Assembly (NCBI GenBank): GCA_947497895.1
Contig: CANMIL010000002.1
Coordinates: forward strand, 1 to 64,000
Source: an uncultured Tenacibaculum sp.
GTDB taxonomy: Bacteria > Bacteroidota > Bacteroidia > Flavobacteriales > Flavobacteriaceae
Direction: 5' to 3'
DNA length: 64,000 nucleotides
Shown: positions 45,183-54,635 of the stretch, in pieces
Layout: every line of letters begins with the position of its first letter
Position numbering within the stretch: the first letter of the stretch is position 1
The notes under the pieces: generated by a model
What the model saw: the letters and a program-made list of their open reading frames with translations, nothing else
What the model was told of the DNA's origin: nothing
Database searches by the model: none
Program-made: the position numbers and the translations under genes

Positions 45183-45720
45183 TTTGTATTGTTTTTTCTT
45201 TCTTAATTTTCTTTAATAATAACCCTAAAGCTCTGTGTCTTCTTGACATTAAAGTTCCTATTGGTATATTGAGTTCCTCGGCTAGCTCTTTATAGGTATA
45301 CTCCTCAAAATCGATAGCAACTATAATATCTCGATACATTGGCTTTAAGTTTTCAATAGCCATTTTAAGTTCTTCCTTCGCCATTTCAGAATATTCGTTA
45401 TCAGGCTTCCCATAAATCAACTCGGTTAGCTCCATTAACTTCGCCTCATTGATATCTTCATCATATTTTGAAGATTTATTTTTACGAAACCCATCGATAA
45501 TTCTATTCTTTAAAGATCGATACACAAAACCAGCAACATTGTTTATAGAACTATACCCACTTGCAGAAGCAAATAGTTTTAGTGCTACATCTTGAATAAT
45601 ATCCTCAGGATCTTGATGGATACTTTGTTTAATTTTTGATCCAACATATGATTTGAGAACTTGATATTCTGTATCAAAAAAAGCTTTAAGTTTTTTTACG
45701 TTTTCCGATTCCTGGTTCAT
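45169..45720 (-). CDS. ECF-type RNA polymerase sigma factor
   Basis: A 183-residue sigma-70 family protein with region 2 ('HQDPEDIIQDVALKLF', 'RSLKNRIIDGFRK') and region 4 ('TYKELAEELNIPIGTLMSRR'). It lacks regions 1 and 3 like other ECF factors. It would direct transcription of an unknown set of genes, controlled perhaps by the overlapping membrane protein downstream. Confidence 0.92.
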   Translation of the reverse strand: MNQESENVKKLKAFFDTEYQVLKSYVGSKIKQSIHQDPEDIIQDVALKLFASASGYSSINNVAGFVYRSLKNRIIDGFRKNKSSKYDEDINEAKLMELTELIYGKPDNEYSEMAKEELKMAIENLKPMYRDIIVAIDFEEYTYKELAEELNIPIGTLMSRRHRALGLLLKKIKKEKTIQNEFI

Positions 45721-45929
45721 TTAGAAGCTTTTTAAATCGCTCTTCATTAATAACGACGTGTTATTTTAATTCTATTGCATTTTTTTGAAATTATTTTCAT
45801 CTATTAAAATGAATAACATAAAACACAGTAGCTATTATCGGCTATTTCAAAGGAAATCATTTATTTTTTGAATACTAAACTAAATCTACGAAAGGCGCAT
45901 TATCATTATTGATTCCTTATTTTTGCTGA

Positions 45930-46862
45930 ATGCTACAGGTAAATAATATTTCATTTCAATATCCTAATCAAGAACAAACTCTTGAAAACATAAATTTCAC
46001 TTTGAAGAAAGGAGAACACCTGTGTATTATGGGAGAAAGTGGTTGTGGAAAATCTACACTTCTTAAAATTATTTACGGGCTATTAGATGTAAATAATGGA
46101 ACACTTTTTTGGAATGACACTCAAATTCTCGGACCTGCCTATTATCTTGTTCCAGGAATGGATTTTTTTAAATATGTTGCGCAAGATTTTGATTTAATGC
46201 CTTATACAAGTGTAAGTGAGAATATTGCTAAATTCTTATCTCGATTTTACCCTGAAGAAGCTAAAAAGCGAACTGAAGAGTTATTGGAAGTTATTGAAAT
46301 GACAGAATTCGCCGATGTTAAAGTAAAAAACTTAAGCGGTGGTCAACAACAACGAGTAGCAATTGCAAGAGCTTTAGCCAAAGAGCCAGAGCTTCTATTA
46401 CTTGATGAACCTTTCAGTCAAATAGATAATTTTAAAAAGAACTCGCTTAGAAGGAAGTTGTTTCGCTATCTAAAGGAGAAGAATATTGCCTGTATCGTGG
46501 CAACTCATGATGGGAACGATGCCTTATCCTTTGCCAACAAAATGATGGTCATTAGAAACCATACTGTTATTGCTGCTGACACCCCTTCCAACTTATATAA
46601 AAACCCACAAGAAAAATACGTTGCAGCTTTGTTTGATGATATTAATGAAGTGATTATTGACGGTAAGCAGGAGCTTCTCTATCCGCATCAACTTCAAATC
46701 TCAGACGAAGGATCATTGAGTGTATCTGTTGTAACCTCTTATTTTAAGGGCTCACATTGGTTGATAGAATCCATTTACAACGACCAACCTTTATTTTTCA
46801 CAAACACCTCAAGTATTGACGAAAAAAAAACAGTTCTGCTAAGAGTGCAAAACTGTTTATGA
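45930..46862 (+). CDS. ABC transporter ATP-binding protein
   Basis: A 310-residue ATPase with Walker A 'GESGCGKSTL', Q-loop region, signature 'LSGGQQQRVAIARA', Walker B 'LLLLDEPF' and H-loop 'VATHDGND'. A C-terminal extension (about 230-310) resembles a small regulatory (TOBE-like) domain. No permease gene is adjacent, so partner and substrate are unknown; the overall form resembles Fe3+/polyamine-type importers. A TATTTTTG -7 element lies just before the start. Confidence 0.9.
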   Translation: MLQVNNISFQYPNQEQTLENINFTLKKGEHLCIMGESGCGKSTLLKIIYGLLDVNNGTLFWNDTQILGPAYYLVPGMDFFKYVAQDFDLMPYTSVSENIAKFLSRFYPEEAKKRTEELLEVIEMTEFADVKVKNLSGGQQQRVAIARALAKEPELLLLDEPFSQIDNFKKNSLRRKLFRYLKEKNIACIVATHDGNDALSFANKMMVIRNHTVIAADTPSNLYKNPQEKYVAALFDDINEVIIDGKQELLYPHQLQISDEGSLSVSVVTSYFKGSHWLIESIYNDQPLFFTNTSSIDEKKTVLLRVQNCL

Positions 46863-46996
46863 TTAAAACAACTGATTCGATTGACATTCATCGTGTATAT
46901 AACAATCTTATACACAGTTACCCTACCATTCTAATAGATTACTTTTTCGAATGATTGCCTCTTCGAAACAGAAGTTAGTACCTTTATTTATTAATT

Positions 46997-47554
46997 CTAA
47001 AGCTTGAACCCTATTCTTAAATGTAGATTTAAAGCAAGACCTCCAGAGCCATTTACCGAGTAATTTTTATTTTTAAAACCGTAATAGTATCCCATACCAA
47101 TACCTGTTTCATAATTAATATATTTTCCTATGTTTCTCTTAATACCCCAAGTAGGTATGATTGATATTCCATCTAAAACAACGATGTTGTCGTGATTTGA
47201 AATGGTAAACCAATTGGGATTGTAAGATGTTTTTACCGATAAGAAATTTCCACTATTTCCATCAATTCTTCTCGACTTTTGTTGTCGCTTGTCCAAATTG
47301 TAATACCAACGAGGTTCAAAAGTTATCACAGGTGTTAACGCAAAGATTGTTCTTTCATAACTTCCATTAATTCCAGCATCCAACCCCAATTCAGTTCGTA
47401 AAACGAATGAGTCGTTTAGCTTACTTTCATTGTGTAACCAAACCCCTAAGAATCCTGTTTGTATACCAAAAATTGATTTTTCAACACTTGCTTTCTGTGA
47501 AAATCCAGCAATCGAAGACATTGATAGAAAAAAAATGAGCTAGTATTTGTTCAT
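46997..47554 (-). pseudogene. Outer-membrane-type protein gene with amber codon in its signal peptide
   Basis: Read from ATG at 47554 the frame is 'MNKY', stop (TAG, plus 47540-47542), then 'LIFFLSMSSIAGFSQ', and it stays open to 46997. The two halves together make a normal signal peptide, and the remaining 170-odd residues are a small beta-barrel-like protein ending 'LHLRIGFKL'. Translation might restart at the internal Met (47521), but that leaves a truncated signal without the positive N-terminus. The rest of the frame shows no decay, so the mutation may be recent, or the base may be a sequencing error. Confidence 0.75.
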
Positions 47555-47721
47555 AATAGTAAGATTTAATTTTGCGAACTATTAACAAGAATCATTCCTT
47601 TTCATTTATTAGCGAAAAAAGTTTCATTACTAACCAACTCAAAAACAGAATAAAGGATAATTTTATTCAATAAAATGATTAATAATGAAACTAATTTGTT
47701 TTCCTAAAGATCAAAAACTTT

Positions 47722-48288
47722 CTAGAAACTTGGCTTCTCCCAAAGTCTAAAAGCTAAACCAACTTGAAAGTAATTAAAATCGTAGTTAATAGGTTCATTT
47801 CTGTAAGTATATCCTCTACTAGTTAAACTATGAGAATATCTTGCCGTTACAGCAATTGCTTCCGTAATGTTTACACCTACACCACCCATAAAGTTAATTC
47901 CTGAATTTGCCATAAAAGTTCTGTCTAGAATTACATCAAACATAGGTCCTGCTTGTAAGGAAATTTTATCTGTAATAAAGAACTTTGCAATTACTGGAAT
48001 CGCGATCGTGTTAAAATCTACGCCATTACTAAATGACATGGTATATAAGAATTCTGGTTGTACATGGAACCTTTCGCTGAGCTCAACATCTGCGAATAAA
48101 CCAACCATAAAACCATTGATGTTATATTGACCAGCATCTTCGCTTGGCATTGAAATTTGATAGCCCGTATTATTATAACCAACGATAATTCCTTTATCGT
48201 CAATACAATTACACTTTCTACCTTGTCCGTTTACGTTTGTGATACTAGTTAAGAATATAACTAAAAGAAAAATTTGCGTACATCTCAT
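47722..48288 (-). CDS. PorT-like small outer-membrane beta-barrel protein
   Basis: A 188-residue exported protein: signal peptide (about 1-21, 'FLLVIFLTSITNVNGQ'), then alternating strands characteristic of the outer-membrane beta-barrel family seen in Bacteroidetes ('FHVQPEFLYTMSFSNG', 'ISLQAGPMFDVIL', 'VTARYSHSL') and a C-terminal strand 'YFQVGLAFRLWEKPSF'. Three cysteines follow the signal peptide. Probable porin-like or structural role in the outer membrane. Confidence 0.85.
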   Translation of the reverse strand: MRCTQIFLLVIFLTSITNVNGQGRKCNCIDDKGIIVGYNNTGYQISMPSEDAGQYNINGFMVGLFADVELSERFHVQPEFLYTMSFSNGVDFNTIAIPVIAKFFITDKISLQAGPMFDVILDRTFMANSGINFMGGVGVNITEAIAVTARYSHSLTSRGYTYRNEPINYDFNYFQVGLAFRLWEKPSF

Positions 48289-48383
48289 TTTATTGGGGGG
48301 AATAAAAATTTAACTCCGCGAAATTATTGGTTCTATACCGCCAAATAAATTTTGTAGTAAAATTGAAGTACTCTTTTTTTTCG

Positions 48384-48851
48384 CTAGTAAATACGCTCTA
48401 TACGAATGTTTTTTCCATTAAAACTGAAAGATTCACCCATCGTTTTCCCTAATAATAACTTGCCTATGGGAGAAGACACAGACACCGCAAAATACACATT
48501 GTTGGAAAGTTTAATTTGTCCTGCCGAAATACTTAAAAAATAAACACCGAGGTTCGTTTTAATAACACTTCCCAAACAACTTACCTCCGATTCCTTTTGA
48601 ATATCAATTTTAGCCAATGTTTCTTTCATTAACCGAATTCCTTCCAATTGCTGCCCTGCCTTTTCCATTTCCAATTGCAACATTGCCCTTCCTGTTTCGT
48701 GCTTATCTCCAGCAGAACTCTTTGTTTCAGAAAGTAATGCTCGTTTATTTGATTCTATAGTGTTTTCAACAGTTTGTAATCGCTTATTTACAAACTCTAC
48801 ACATTGATTATATAGTGTTTCTTTTAATTCTTTCAATTCCTCTGTTTTCAT
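48384..48851 (-). CDS. GreA/GreB-like protein
   Basis: A 155-residue protein with an N-terminal coiled coil ('KSSAGDKHETGRAMLQLEME') and a C-terminal FKBP-like domain ('SPIGKLLLGKTMGESFSFNG'), the two parts of transcript cleavage factors GreA/GreB. It is more divergent than a housekeeping GreA and may be an RNAP-secondary-channel regulator. Relatives are sometimes labelled 3-oxoacyl-ACP synthase in databases, which the sequence does not support. It abuts the DAO gene (stop/start adjacent at 48851-48852). Confidence 0.75.
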   Translation of the reverse strand: MKTEELKELKETLYNQCVEFVNKRLQTVENTIESNKRALLSETKSSAGDKHETGRAMLQLEMEKAGQQLEGIRLMKETLAKIDIQKESEVSCLGSVIKTNLGVYFLSISAGQIKLSNNVYFAVSVSSPIGKLLLGKTMGESFSFNGKNIRIERIY

Positions 48852-49961
48852 TTATACAAGTTCAGCCAATTCTTTTCCAACAATACTTCCAATTGCAACT
48901 CCCATGCCTCCTAGCCTTATACCGCAATATACATTATTTGAAATTTGTTTTACAATAGCCTTTTTCTGATTTCCCACTCCCATAATACCACTCCAACGAT
49001 GTTCTATTTCAACTTTTTGGCCTGGTAAAATGGTTTCCTTTAGAATTTCCTCCAGTTTATTTTGAATGAGTTCGGTTTGTTCAAAACGGGTTGTTTCCTC
49101 TGTTATAAAGTCTAAATTTCGTCCACCACCAAATAATACTCGGTTATCTATATTTCTAAAATAATAGTATCCTTTGTCCAAATGGAACGTTCCTTTTATT
49201 GCTAAGTTCTTTATTGGTTTTGTAATTAACACCTGAGCACGTGCAGGTTTTACTTCTTCACTCAGCAAACTTTGACTAAATCCATTGGTAGCTAATAACA
49301 ACTTTTTCGTTATAAAATCTACTCTGTTTGTTTTTATAGAAACTCCATTCAAATCATCATGAAACTCTACAACCTCAGTGGCATTTATTATTTGAACTCC
49401 TGATTTTAGAACCTTGCTTAAAAGTTCAACAACCATTTTACCTGTATCAATTTGCCCTTCAAATATGTTGGTTATGTAATTATTATGAATATTTCTAAAT
49501 TTGAAAATATTATCCTCTTTTTTGAAAACAGGCCTTTTAAACAATGGACTTAGCAAGGCATTTATAGACTCTTTCTTTTCAATGCACTGATTAAAAAGTT
49601 CCGAATCTAAAAATAATTCGTATCCTTGGTTTTGTTGAAAATTAATAGTCTTATCTCCTAGGTTTTTTCTTAAAAGCTCCAATCCTTCCCAACGCTTTTT
49701 AACCAAATTAAAAACCTCTTCTTCAGTATGAGTTTTAAGATCGTCAATTAGTTCAGAAAGGCTTCCAAAACACGCAAAACCAGCATTTTTACTACTCGCC
49801 CCTTGTGGTAACACTCCTTTTTCTAGCACAACAATCTTTGCTTTTGGATACTTCTTTTTAAGATACAGCGCACAGTTTAAACCGACGATTCCACTGCCAA
49901 TAATAGTAAAATCGATATTCGTAAACCATTCCTTTAATTCCCAATAACTATAACTCAACAT
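48852..49961 (-). CDS. FAD-dependent oxidoreductase (DAO family)
   Basis: A 369-residue DAO-fold flavoenzyme with the N-terminal FAD site 'FTIIGSGIVGLNCALYLKKK', 'LEKGVLPQGASSKNAGFACF' and the C-terminal 'NVYCGIRLGGMGVAIGS'. It would oxidise an amino acid or other amine; the substrate is unknown. The GreA/B-like gene follows with no gap and is probably cotranscribed. Confidence 0.88.
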   Translation of the reverse strand: MLSYSYWELKEWFTNIDFTIIGSGIVGLNCALYLKKKYPKAKIVVLEKGVLPQGASSKNAGFACFGSLSELIDDLKTHTEEEVFNLVKKRWEGLELLRKNLGDKTINFQQNQGYELFLDSELFNQCIEKKESINALLSPLFKRPVFKKEDNIFKFRNIHNNYITNIFEGQIDTGKMVVELLSKVLKSGVQIINATEVVEFHDDLNGVSIKTNRVDFITKKLLLATNGFSQSLLSEEVKPARAQVLITKPIKNLAIKGTFHLDKGYYYFRNIDNRVLFGGGRNLDFITEETTRFEQTELIQNKLEEILKETILPGQKVEIEHRWSGIMGVGNQKKAIVKQISNNVYCGIRLGGMGVAIGSIVGKELAELV

Positions 49962-50077
49962 TTTTTAATCAGTAATAAATTAGTATTTTGGCACACTACT
50001 TGACCAAACAATGATAACCTCTCATTTAAAAGTGAGGAAAAACAGATGTGTAATTTAAATTTATTCCTGTGAAAATA

Positions 50078-50542
50078 ATGAAACTCTTCGGTATTTTATT
50101 TTTTGCCCTTGGATTTACCCAATGTGCAAGTCAAAAGTTTGAGAACAAACCTCCATTTACCATAACCAGTGCTACATACACTAATATTGTTGGGGGAATG
50201 CCTGGTAATAGTTCGGTAGATTTACGCTTAACTTATTCAGCAAGTAAAAAAATTGAATTTGATCAATTGTTCTTTATGAATCGTACTACTAAAGCCGTTT
50301 TGGAAACAAAAGGTAAAATTGAGTATATCATGGGAAGGTACAATACATCTCCAAAGAATTCGAAATACGATTTAGAACTTCATGGAGATTCAAAGAAAGA
50401 ATATGGTAACAAACCACCTCAAGAAAGTTTTCCTTTTAAATTAAAAGAAAATGAAGCTGTTTTAAGCTATAAGGATGGTAATAAAACCAAATACGTTAAA
50501 ATAGAGAACATAAAAGAAGGAAAGAGAATTTTTATGCAGTAA
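50078..50542 (+). CDS. Small lipoprotein of unknown function
   Basis: About 154 residues from the ATG at 50078 (a GTG at 50069 is also possible). The signal ends in a lipobox ('LFFALGFTQC'). The mature part is a beta-rich domain ('VDLRLTYSASKKIEFDQLFF', 'YVKIENIKEGKRIFM') resembling periplasmic immunoglobulin-like domains. No family recognised. Monocistronic, with a strong terminator after it. Confidence 0.7.
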   Translation: MKLFGILFFALGFTQCASQKFENKPPFTITSATYTNIVGGMPGNSSVDLRLTYSASKKIEFDQLFFMNRTTKAVLETKGKIEYIMGRYNTSPKNSKYDLELHGDSKKEYGNKPPQESFPFKLKENEAVLSYKDGNKTKYVKIENIKEGKRIFMQ

Positions 50543-50566
50543 CTCATTTTCTTCTTAAACATACAT

Positions 50567-50603
50567 AAAAGGCGGCTTAAAGTTAATTTTAAGCCGCCTT
50601 TTA
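50567..50603. terminator. Strong bidirectional terminator
   Basis: AAAAGGCGGCTTAAA (50567-50581) is complemented exactly at 50588-50602, with A and T runs on either side. It serves the lipoprotein gene and probably the convergent OmpA gene. Confidence 0.9.
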
Positions 50604-50639
50604 ATATTCTTAGTTTAAAAAATCTTTTAAACTTTATGT

Positions 50640-51554
50640 TTATTGATTTAAAGAAACATCCGATCTTCTATTTTTTGCCCTACCTGCTTTTGTTTTGTTA
50701 GTAGCAATAGGTTCCGTTTCTCCTTTTGAAACAGCCTTTACACGTTCATCCATGATTCCGCTCTTTGTAAAGTATTCTTTTAAAAAGTTAGCTCTTTGTT
50801 GTCCTAAATACATATTTCTTTTAGCACTACCTGTGTTATCGGTATGCCCCGTAATTAAACAGAAAGACTCATCAACCTTATCTAAATAAGTAGAAATGTT
50901 TACAATTTTTCTACGTTGGTTTGGATTAAGTTTTAGCTTTGTTTTTCCTGTCTCAAAATTCAACACTAAAGGATTTTCCTCAATATCTTTGATAATACTA
51001 GCTAATAACTTTGAATAATCTTTCGATTTTCCAACACTCAAGCTTAATGGCTTTTTAATGTTATCATCTTCATCAACTTCTAGATCATCTCTCAACTCAC
51101 CTTTAACGTCAATTAATTTTGTAGGAATTCCTTTTTTAGAAACGTAATTTTTAAAAGAAATTGCTCTTGCTAAACCAACATTAGGAAATACCGAGTTATT
51201 GGTTTCATCGCTGGTATAATATGAAGTAATTGATAATGACTTTTCCTTTTCTGAAACTAAATACTCCTTTAACAAATCAATTTTTTTGTCTAATTCTTCA
51301 GACACCGGTGAGTCAAAGGTAATACTGGATTTTTTGAATTTAACTCCTCCGTTTACTGGAATTGAAATGTTTCCATCGGCATCTAAAACACCAAAACTTA
51401 TTGATGGTTTTGGTTCTTCTTTGGGAGGTTCTGGTATTTCTACTTTAGCTTCCTCAACAACCTGATCATTACAGCAAAGTTTCCACCCGAAATATGCACC
51501 AAGAAGTATGATAAGTAAAATTCCCAATAGGTAAAATATTCTTTTCATTTTCAA
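50640..51554 (-). CDS. OmpA-family peptidoglycan-binding protein
   Basis: A 304-residue protein with an N-terminal membrane anchor ('IFYLLGILLIILLGAYFGWK') followed by a Pro/Glu-rich linker and a C-terminal OmpA domain (about 200-304) with 'LITGHTDNTGSAKRN', 'LGQQRANFLKEYF' and 'GRAKNRRSDV'. The middle also looks like a degenerate OmpA-type repeat. It would bind peptidoglycan from the periplasmic side of the inner membrane. Confidence 0.9.
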   Translation of the reverse strand: MKMKRIFYLLGILLIILLGAYFGWKLCCNDQVVEEAKVEIPEPPKEEPKPSISFGVLDADGNISIPVNGGVKFKKSSITFDSPVSEELDKKIDLLKEYLVSEKEKSLSITSYYTSDETNNSVFPNVGLARAISFKNYVSKKGIPTKLIDVKGELRDDLEVDEDDNIKKPLSLSVGKSKDYSKLLASIIKDIEENPLVLNFETGKTKLKLNPNQRRKIVNISTYLDKVDESFCLITGHTDNTGSAKRNMYLGQQRANFLKEYFTKSGIMDERVKAVSKGETEPIATNKTKAGRAKNRRSDVSLNQ

Positions 51555-51601
51555 AAAATTAAAATTAAATAGTTCTCTTCTATTGGAAACAAATGTAAAA
51601 A

Positions 51602-51632
51602 AAAGTCACATCAAAACGATGTGACTTTCAAT
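51602..51632 (-). terminator. Terminator after the aldehyde dehydrogenase gene
   Basis: AAAGTCACATC (51602-51612) and GATGTGACTTT (51618-51628) form an 11-bp stem with a 5-nt loop; on the minus strand a U run follows. Confidence 0.88.
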
Positions 51633-51653
51633 ATAACTTATTCAAATACTGTG

Positions 51654-53195
51654 TTATAGATCAAATTTTATTCCTTGAGCTAAAGGTAAATCTGCTGTAT
51701 AGTTAATTGTATTTGTTTGACGGCGCATGTAAACTTTCCAAGCATCAGAACCCGATTCACGTCCACCACCTGTTTCTTTTTCTCCACCGAAAGCACCTCC
51801 AATTTCTGCTCCAGAAGTACCAATATTTACATTAGCTATTCCACAATCAGAACCAGCATGCGACAAGAAACGCTCAGCTTCACGTAAATTGTTTGTCATA
51901 ATTGCCGATGATAATCCTTGTGCAACTCCATTTTGAAGAGCAATTGCATTTTCAACATCTCCCGAATATTTCAACAAGTATAATACAGGAGCAAAAGTTT
52001 CATGTTGAACAATTTCAAACTCGTTAGACGCTTCAGCAATTGCAGGCTTTACGTAACATCCACTCTCATAACCTTCGCCTTCAAGTACTCCACCTTCAAC
52101 AACAATATTTCCGCCTTCAGCAACTACTTTATCTAATGCTGCTTTATACATATTAACTGCATCTGTATCAATTAATGGCCCTACATGATTGTTTTGATCT
52201 AATGGGTTACCAATTCTTAATTGCTTGTAAGCATCAGCAACTGCATTTTTAACCCGATCATAAATAGACTCATGGATAATTAAACGACGTGTTGAGGTAC
52301 AACGCTGACCTGCAGTTCCAACGGCTCCGAAAACGGCACCAATAACCGTCATTTTAATATCAGCATCAGGAGTTACGATAATTGCATTGTTTCCTCCTAA
52401 TTCCAATAATGATTTTCCTAAACGTCCAGCAACCTCTTTCGCTACAATTTTACCCATACGAGTAGAACCTGTAGCAGAAACTAATGGAATACGAGTATCT
52501 TTTGAAATAAACTCACCTACCTTGTAATCTCCATTAACTAAACAAGAAATTCCTTCTGGTAAGTTGTTTTCTTTTAATACCTCAGCAATAATATTTTGGC
52601 AAGCAACTCCACATAATGGTGTTTTCTCAGATGGTTTCCAAACACAAACATCACCACAAATCCAAGCTAAAGCTGTATTCCATGACCAAACAGCAACAGG
52701 GAAATTAAATGCTGAAATAATTCCAACAACCCCTAATGGATGGTATTGCTCATACATCCTATGACCTGGACGTTCAGAGTGCATTGTTAAACCATGTAAC
52801 TGACGAGATAAACCTACAGCAAAGTCACAGATATCAATCATTTCCTGTACTTCACCTAAACCTTCTTGATATGATTTACCCATTTCATAAGAAACAAGCT
52901 TTCCTAAAGCCTCCTTTTTCTCTCTCAACTTTTCTCCAAACTGACGAACTATTTCTCCACGTTGAGGTGCAGGCATTACTCTAAATGTATCAAAAGCAGC
53001 TGTAGCAGCTTCCATTACTCTTTCGTAATCTTCTTTTGTTGAAGCTTTAACTTTTCCTATTAATTTACCATCTACTGGTGAATATGATTCAATAATTTCT
53101 CCATTAGAAAAATTCACTGAACCTGTAGATGTTCCTTCATTTATTTCTTGTAAGCCTAATTCTTGAATGGCCTTATCAATACCAAAATCAGTCAT
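51654..53195 (-). CDS. ALDH7-type aldehyde dehydrogenase
   Basis: A 513-residue NAD-dependent aldehyde dehydrogenase with catalytic Cys in 'GTAGQRCTSTRRL', Glu in 'LLELGGNNAIIV' and NAD-binding 'VSATGSTRMG'. Length and motifs fit the ALDH7 group, which oxidises L-aminoadipate semialdehyde (piperideine-6-carboxylate) in lysine catabolism; the precise substrate is inferred from family resemblance. Monocistronic between two terminators. Confidence 0.9.
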   Translation of the reverse strand: MTDFGIDKAIQELGLQEINEGTSTGSVNFSNGEIIESYSPVDGKLIGKVKASTKEDYERVMEAATAAFDTFRVMPAPQRGEIVRQFGEKLREKKEALGKLVSYEMGKSYQEGLGEVQEMIDICDFAVGLSRQLHGLTMHSERPGHRMYEQYHPLGVVGIISAFNFPVAVWSWNTALAWICGDVCVWKPSEKTPLCGVACQNIIAEVLKENNLPEGISCLVNGDYKVGEFISKDTRIPLVSATGSTRMGKIVAKEVAGRLGKSLLELGGNNAIIVTPDADIKMTVIGAVFGAVGTAGQRCTSTRRLIIHESIYDRVKNAVADAYKQLRIGNPLDQNNHVGPLIDTDAVNMYKAALDKVVAEGGNIVVEGGVLEGEGYESGCYVKPAIAEASNEFEIVQHETFAPVLYLLKYSGDVENAIALQNGVAQGLSSAIMTNNLREAERFLSHAGSDCGIANVNIGTSGAEIGGAFGGEKETGGGRESGSDAWKVYMRRQTNTINYTADLPLAQGIKFDL

Positions 53196-53359
53196 TTATT
53201 TTAAAGTTTAATTATAAATTGTACTTTTATTGAAACAAAACTACAAATAAATTAGTTTTATAATAATTAAACAATTGAAAGAATTATGTTTGATTTTAAA
53301 ACAAATTGTTTGTTTTTATTCGTTTAATCTTTTTAAAGTCAAAATACTTCAAACAAAAA

Positions 53360-53392
53360 GTTCCTTGAACCATAAAGTCCAAGGAACACATG
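53360..53392 (-). terminator. Terminator after the META-domain gene
   Basis: GTTCCTTG (53360-53367) and CAAGGAAC (53380-53387) pair over a 12-nt loop; in the minus-strand RNA a UUUUUGUUU tract follows. Located about 35 bp after the stop at 53426. Confidence 0.8.
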
Positions 53393-53425
53393 TTCAATTT
53401 AAAACCCTTCTTAAATTAAACAAAC

Positions 53426-54229
53426 TTATTGAGCGATGAATTCCAGGTGCACTTGGGGATCAAGAATAAATCGACTTGTAGAATCTTCTACAAAAGAAAC
53501 TCTCACCTTTCCATCACTACTTGTTGTTTTTACCCACTCTCTAGCTTTTCCTAATTCTGTAATAATTTTATTTATTAATTCATCTTTATTATCTGAACAT
53601 CCAAATCGTGTAGATGCTACATTACTTGTATTGAATTCAATTCTTCCTCCGTCATTATGGTCTTTAGTATAACTGTGCGCATCAATACCGAAAAACGTAT
53701 TACATCCCCTTAAAGTAACAGCTCCATCAGCAGTAATTGTTAATCTTAATTCAGAATCAATATCATACTCAGTTACGTTAGAGTTAAAGATTTTCCATGT
53801 TCCTACTAAATCAGAATTTGCAATAGTATCAGCTACACCGCACTCACCAGCAATTCTGAAATCATAATAGAAATCTCCAGTATTGTAATACTTTTGAATC
53901 ACATAAGTAGTATCAGCATTGTAGTAATATTGGTATTGCGATCCTATTGGTACATACCAATAATAATTTGAATAATTATAGAATACATCATTCGTTAAAA
54001 CGCGAATATTGCTACAATCTAAAGTGGTATTGGCATTTCTCCCACTCTCAGCTGCCGAAACATTTTTTAGTTTTTCAATTTCGAGTTCTTTCGAATTTAA
54101 AACTTCTTGAGATTCTGGCGAAGTATTCTCTAACATCATATCTTCATTTGAAGAACAAGAGTAAAATAATACACTACTTAACCCGACAGTTAATAAGAAC
54201 GTTTTAATTGTTTTCAATTTAATTTTCAT
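53426..54229 (-). CDS. META-domain lipoprotein
   Basis: A 267-residue lipoprotein (lipobox 'SSVLFYSC'). Residues about 40-140 are Asn/Tyr-rich ('VFYNYSNYYWYVPIG'), and a META-like domain follows (about 140-260) with 'GTWKIFNSN', 'TLRGCNTFFG' and 'STRFGCSDN'. META domains occur in HslJ-type envelope stress proteins. Function unknown; surface or periplasmic. Confidence 0.82.
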   Translation of the reverse strand: MKIKLKTIKTFLLTVGLSSVLFYSCSSNEDMMLENTSPESQEVLNSKELEIEKLKNVSAAESGRNANTTLDCSNIRVLTNDVFYNYSNYYWYVPIGSQYQYYYNADTTYVIQKYYNTGDFYYDFRIAGECGVADTIANSDLVGTWKIFNSNVTEYDIDSELRLTITADGAVTLRGCNTFFGIDAHSYTKDHNDGGRIEFNTSNVASTRFGCSDNKDELINKIITELGKAREWVKTTSSDGKVRVSFVEDSTSRFILDPQVHLEFIAQ

Positions 54230-54635
54230 TTTTGTTTAAATTTTTAAGTTTTTGATTTTTAAAATTTTGGTTAAGCAAAAATGATTGTTCGTTAATTTTC
54301 GACGGCAAATCTATCACAAACTTTGATAAGATTTTCGAGGCTAAATTTCTCTGAATTTTTGTTTTTTGCAGAAAAAGCAAAATCATTGAATTTTTAAAAA
54401 ATCTCAAAATGCTAAAACATTAATTACGAAAAGATTAAAAAAAACATCGGTTTTCTATTAATTGTCAAGTCACAATGTACTACCCATAAAAAAACGTGGT
54501 TTTTGCAAAAAGTAGTGTTGTTTTTTTGTTCAAAAACCTCGTAAACCCCTAGTATTTACTATGCTTGCATAGTTTTTTCAGCCATAAAAATGCGTAAAAA
54601 CATCAGTTTCCAATACTTTTAGAAAAGCTCCATGT
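54230..54635. other. 406-bp AT-rich gap
   Basis: Lies between the 3' end of the MutS-like gene and the META gene start, both on the minus strand, so it should hold the META promoter; I could not find a convincing one. It contains a palindrome ACTATGC/GCATAGT (54558-54573) followed by a T run on the plus strand, which faces the wrong way for the known genes. No credible coding frame. Confidence 0.5.

Noticed and set aside
48384..48851. 3-oxoacyl-ACP synthase label
   Set aside because: The 155-residue protein has the coiled coil plus FKBP-like layout of GreA/GreB and no ketosynthase motif.
54558..54580. Terminator for a plus-strand gene
   Set aside because: The palindrome with T run points along the plus strand, but no plus-strand gene lies upstream; it may be chance in AT-rich DNA.
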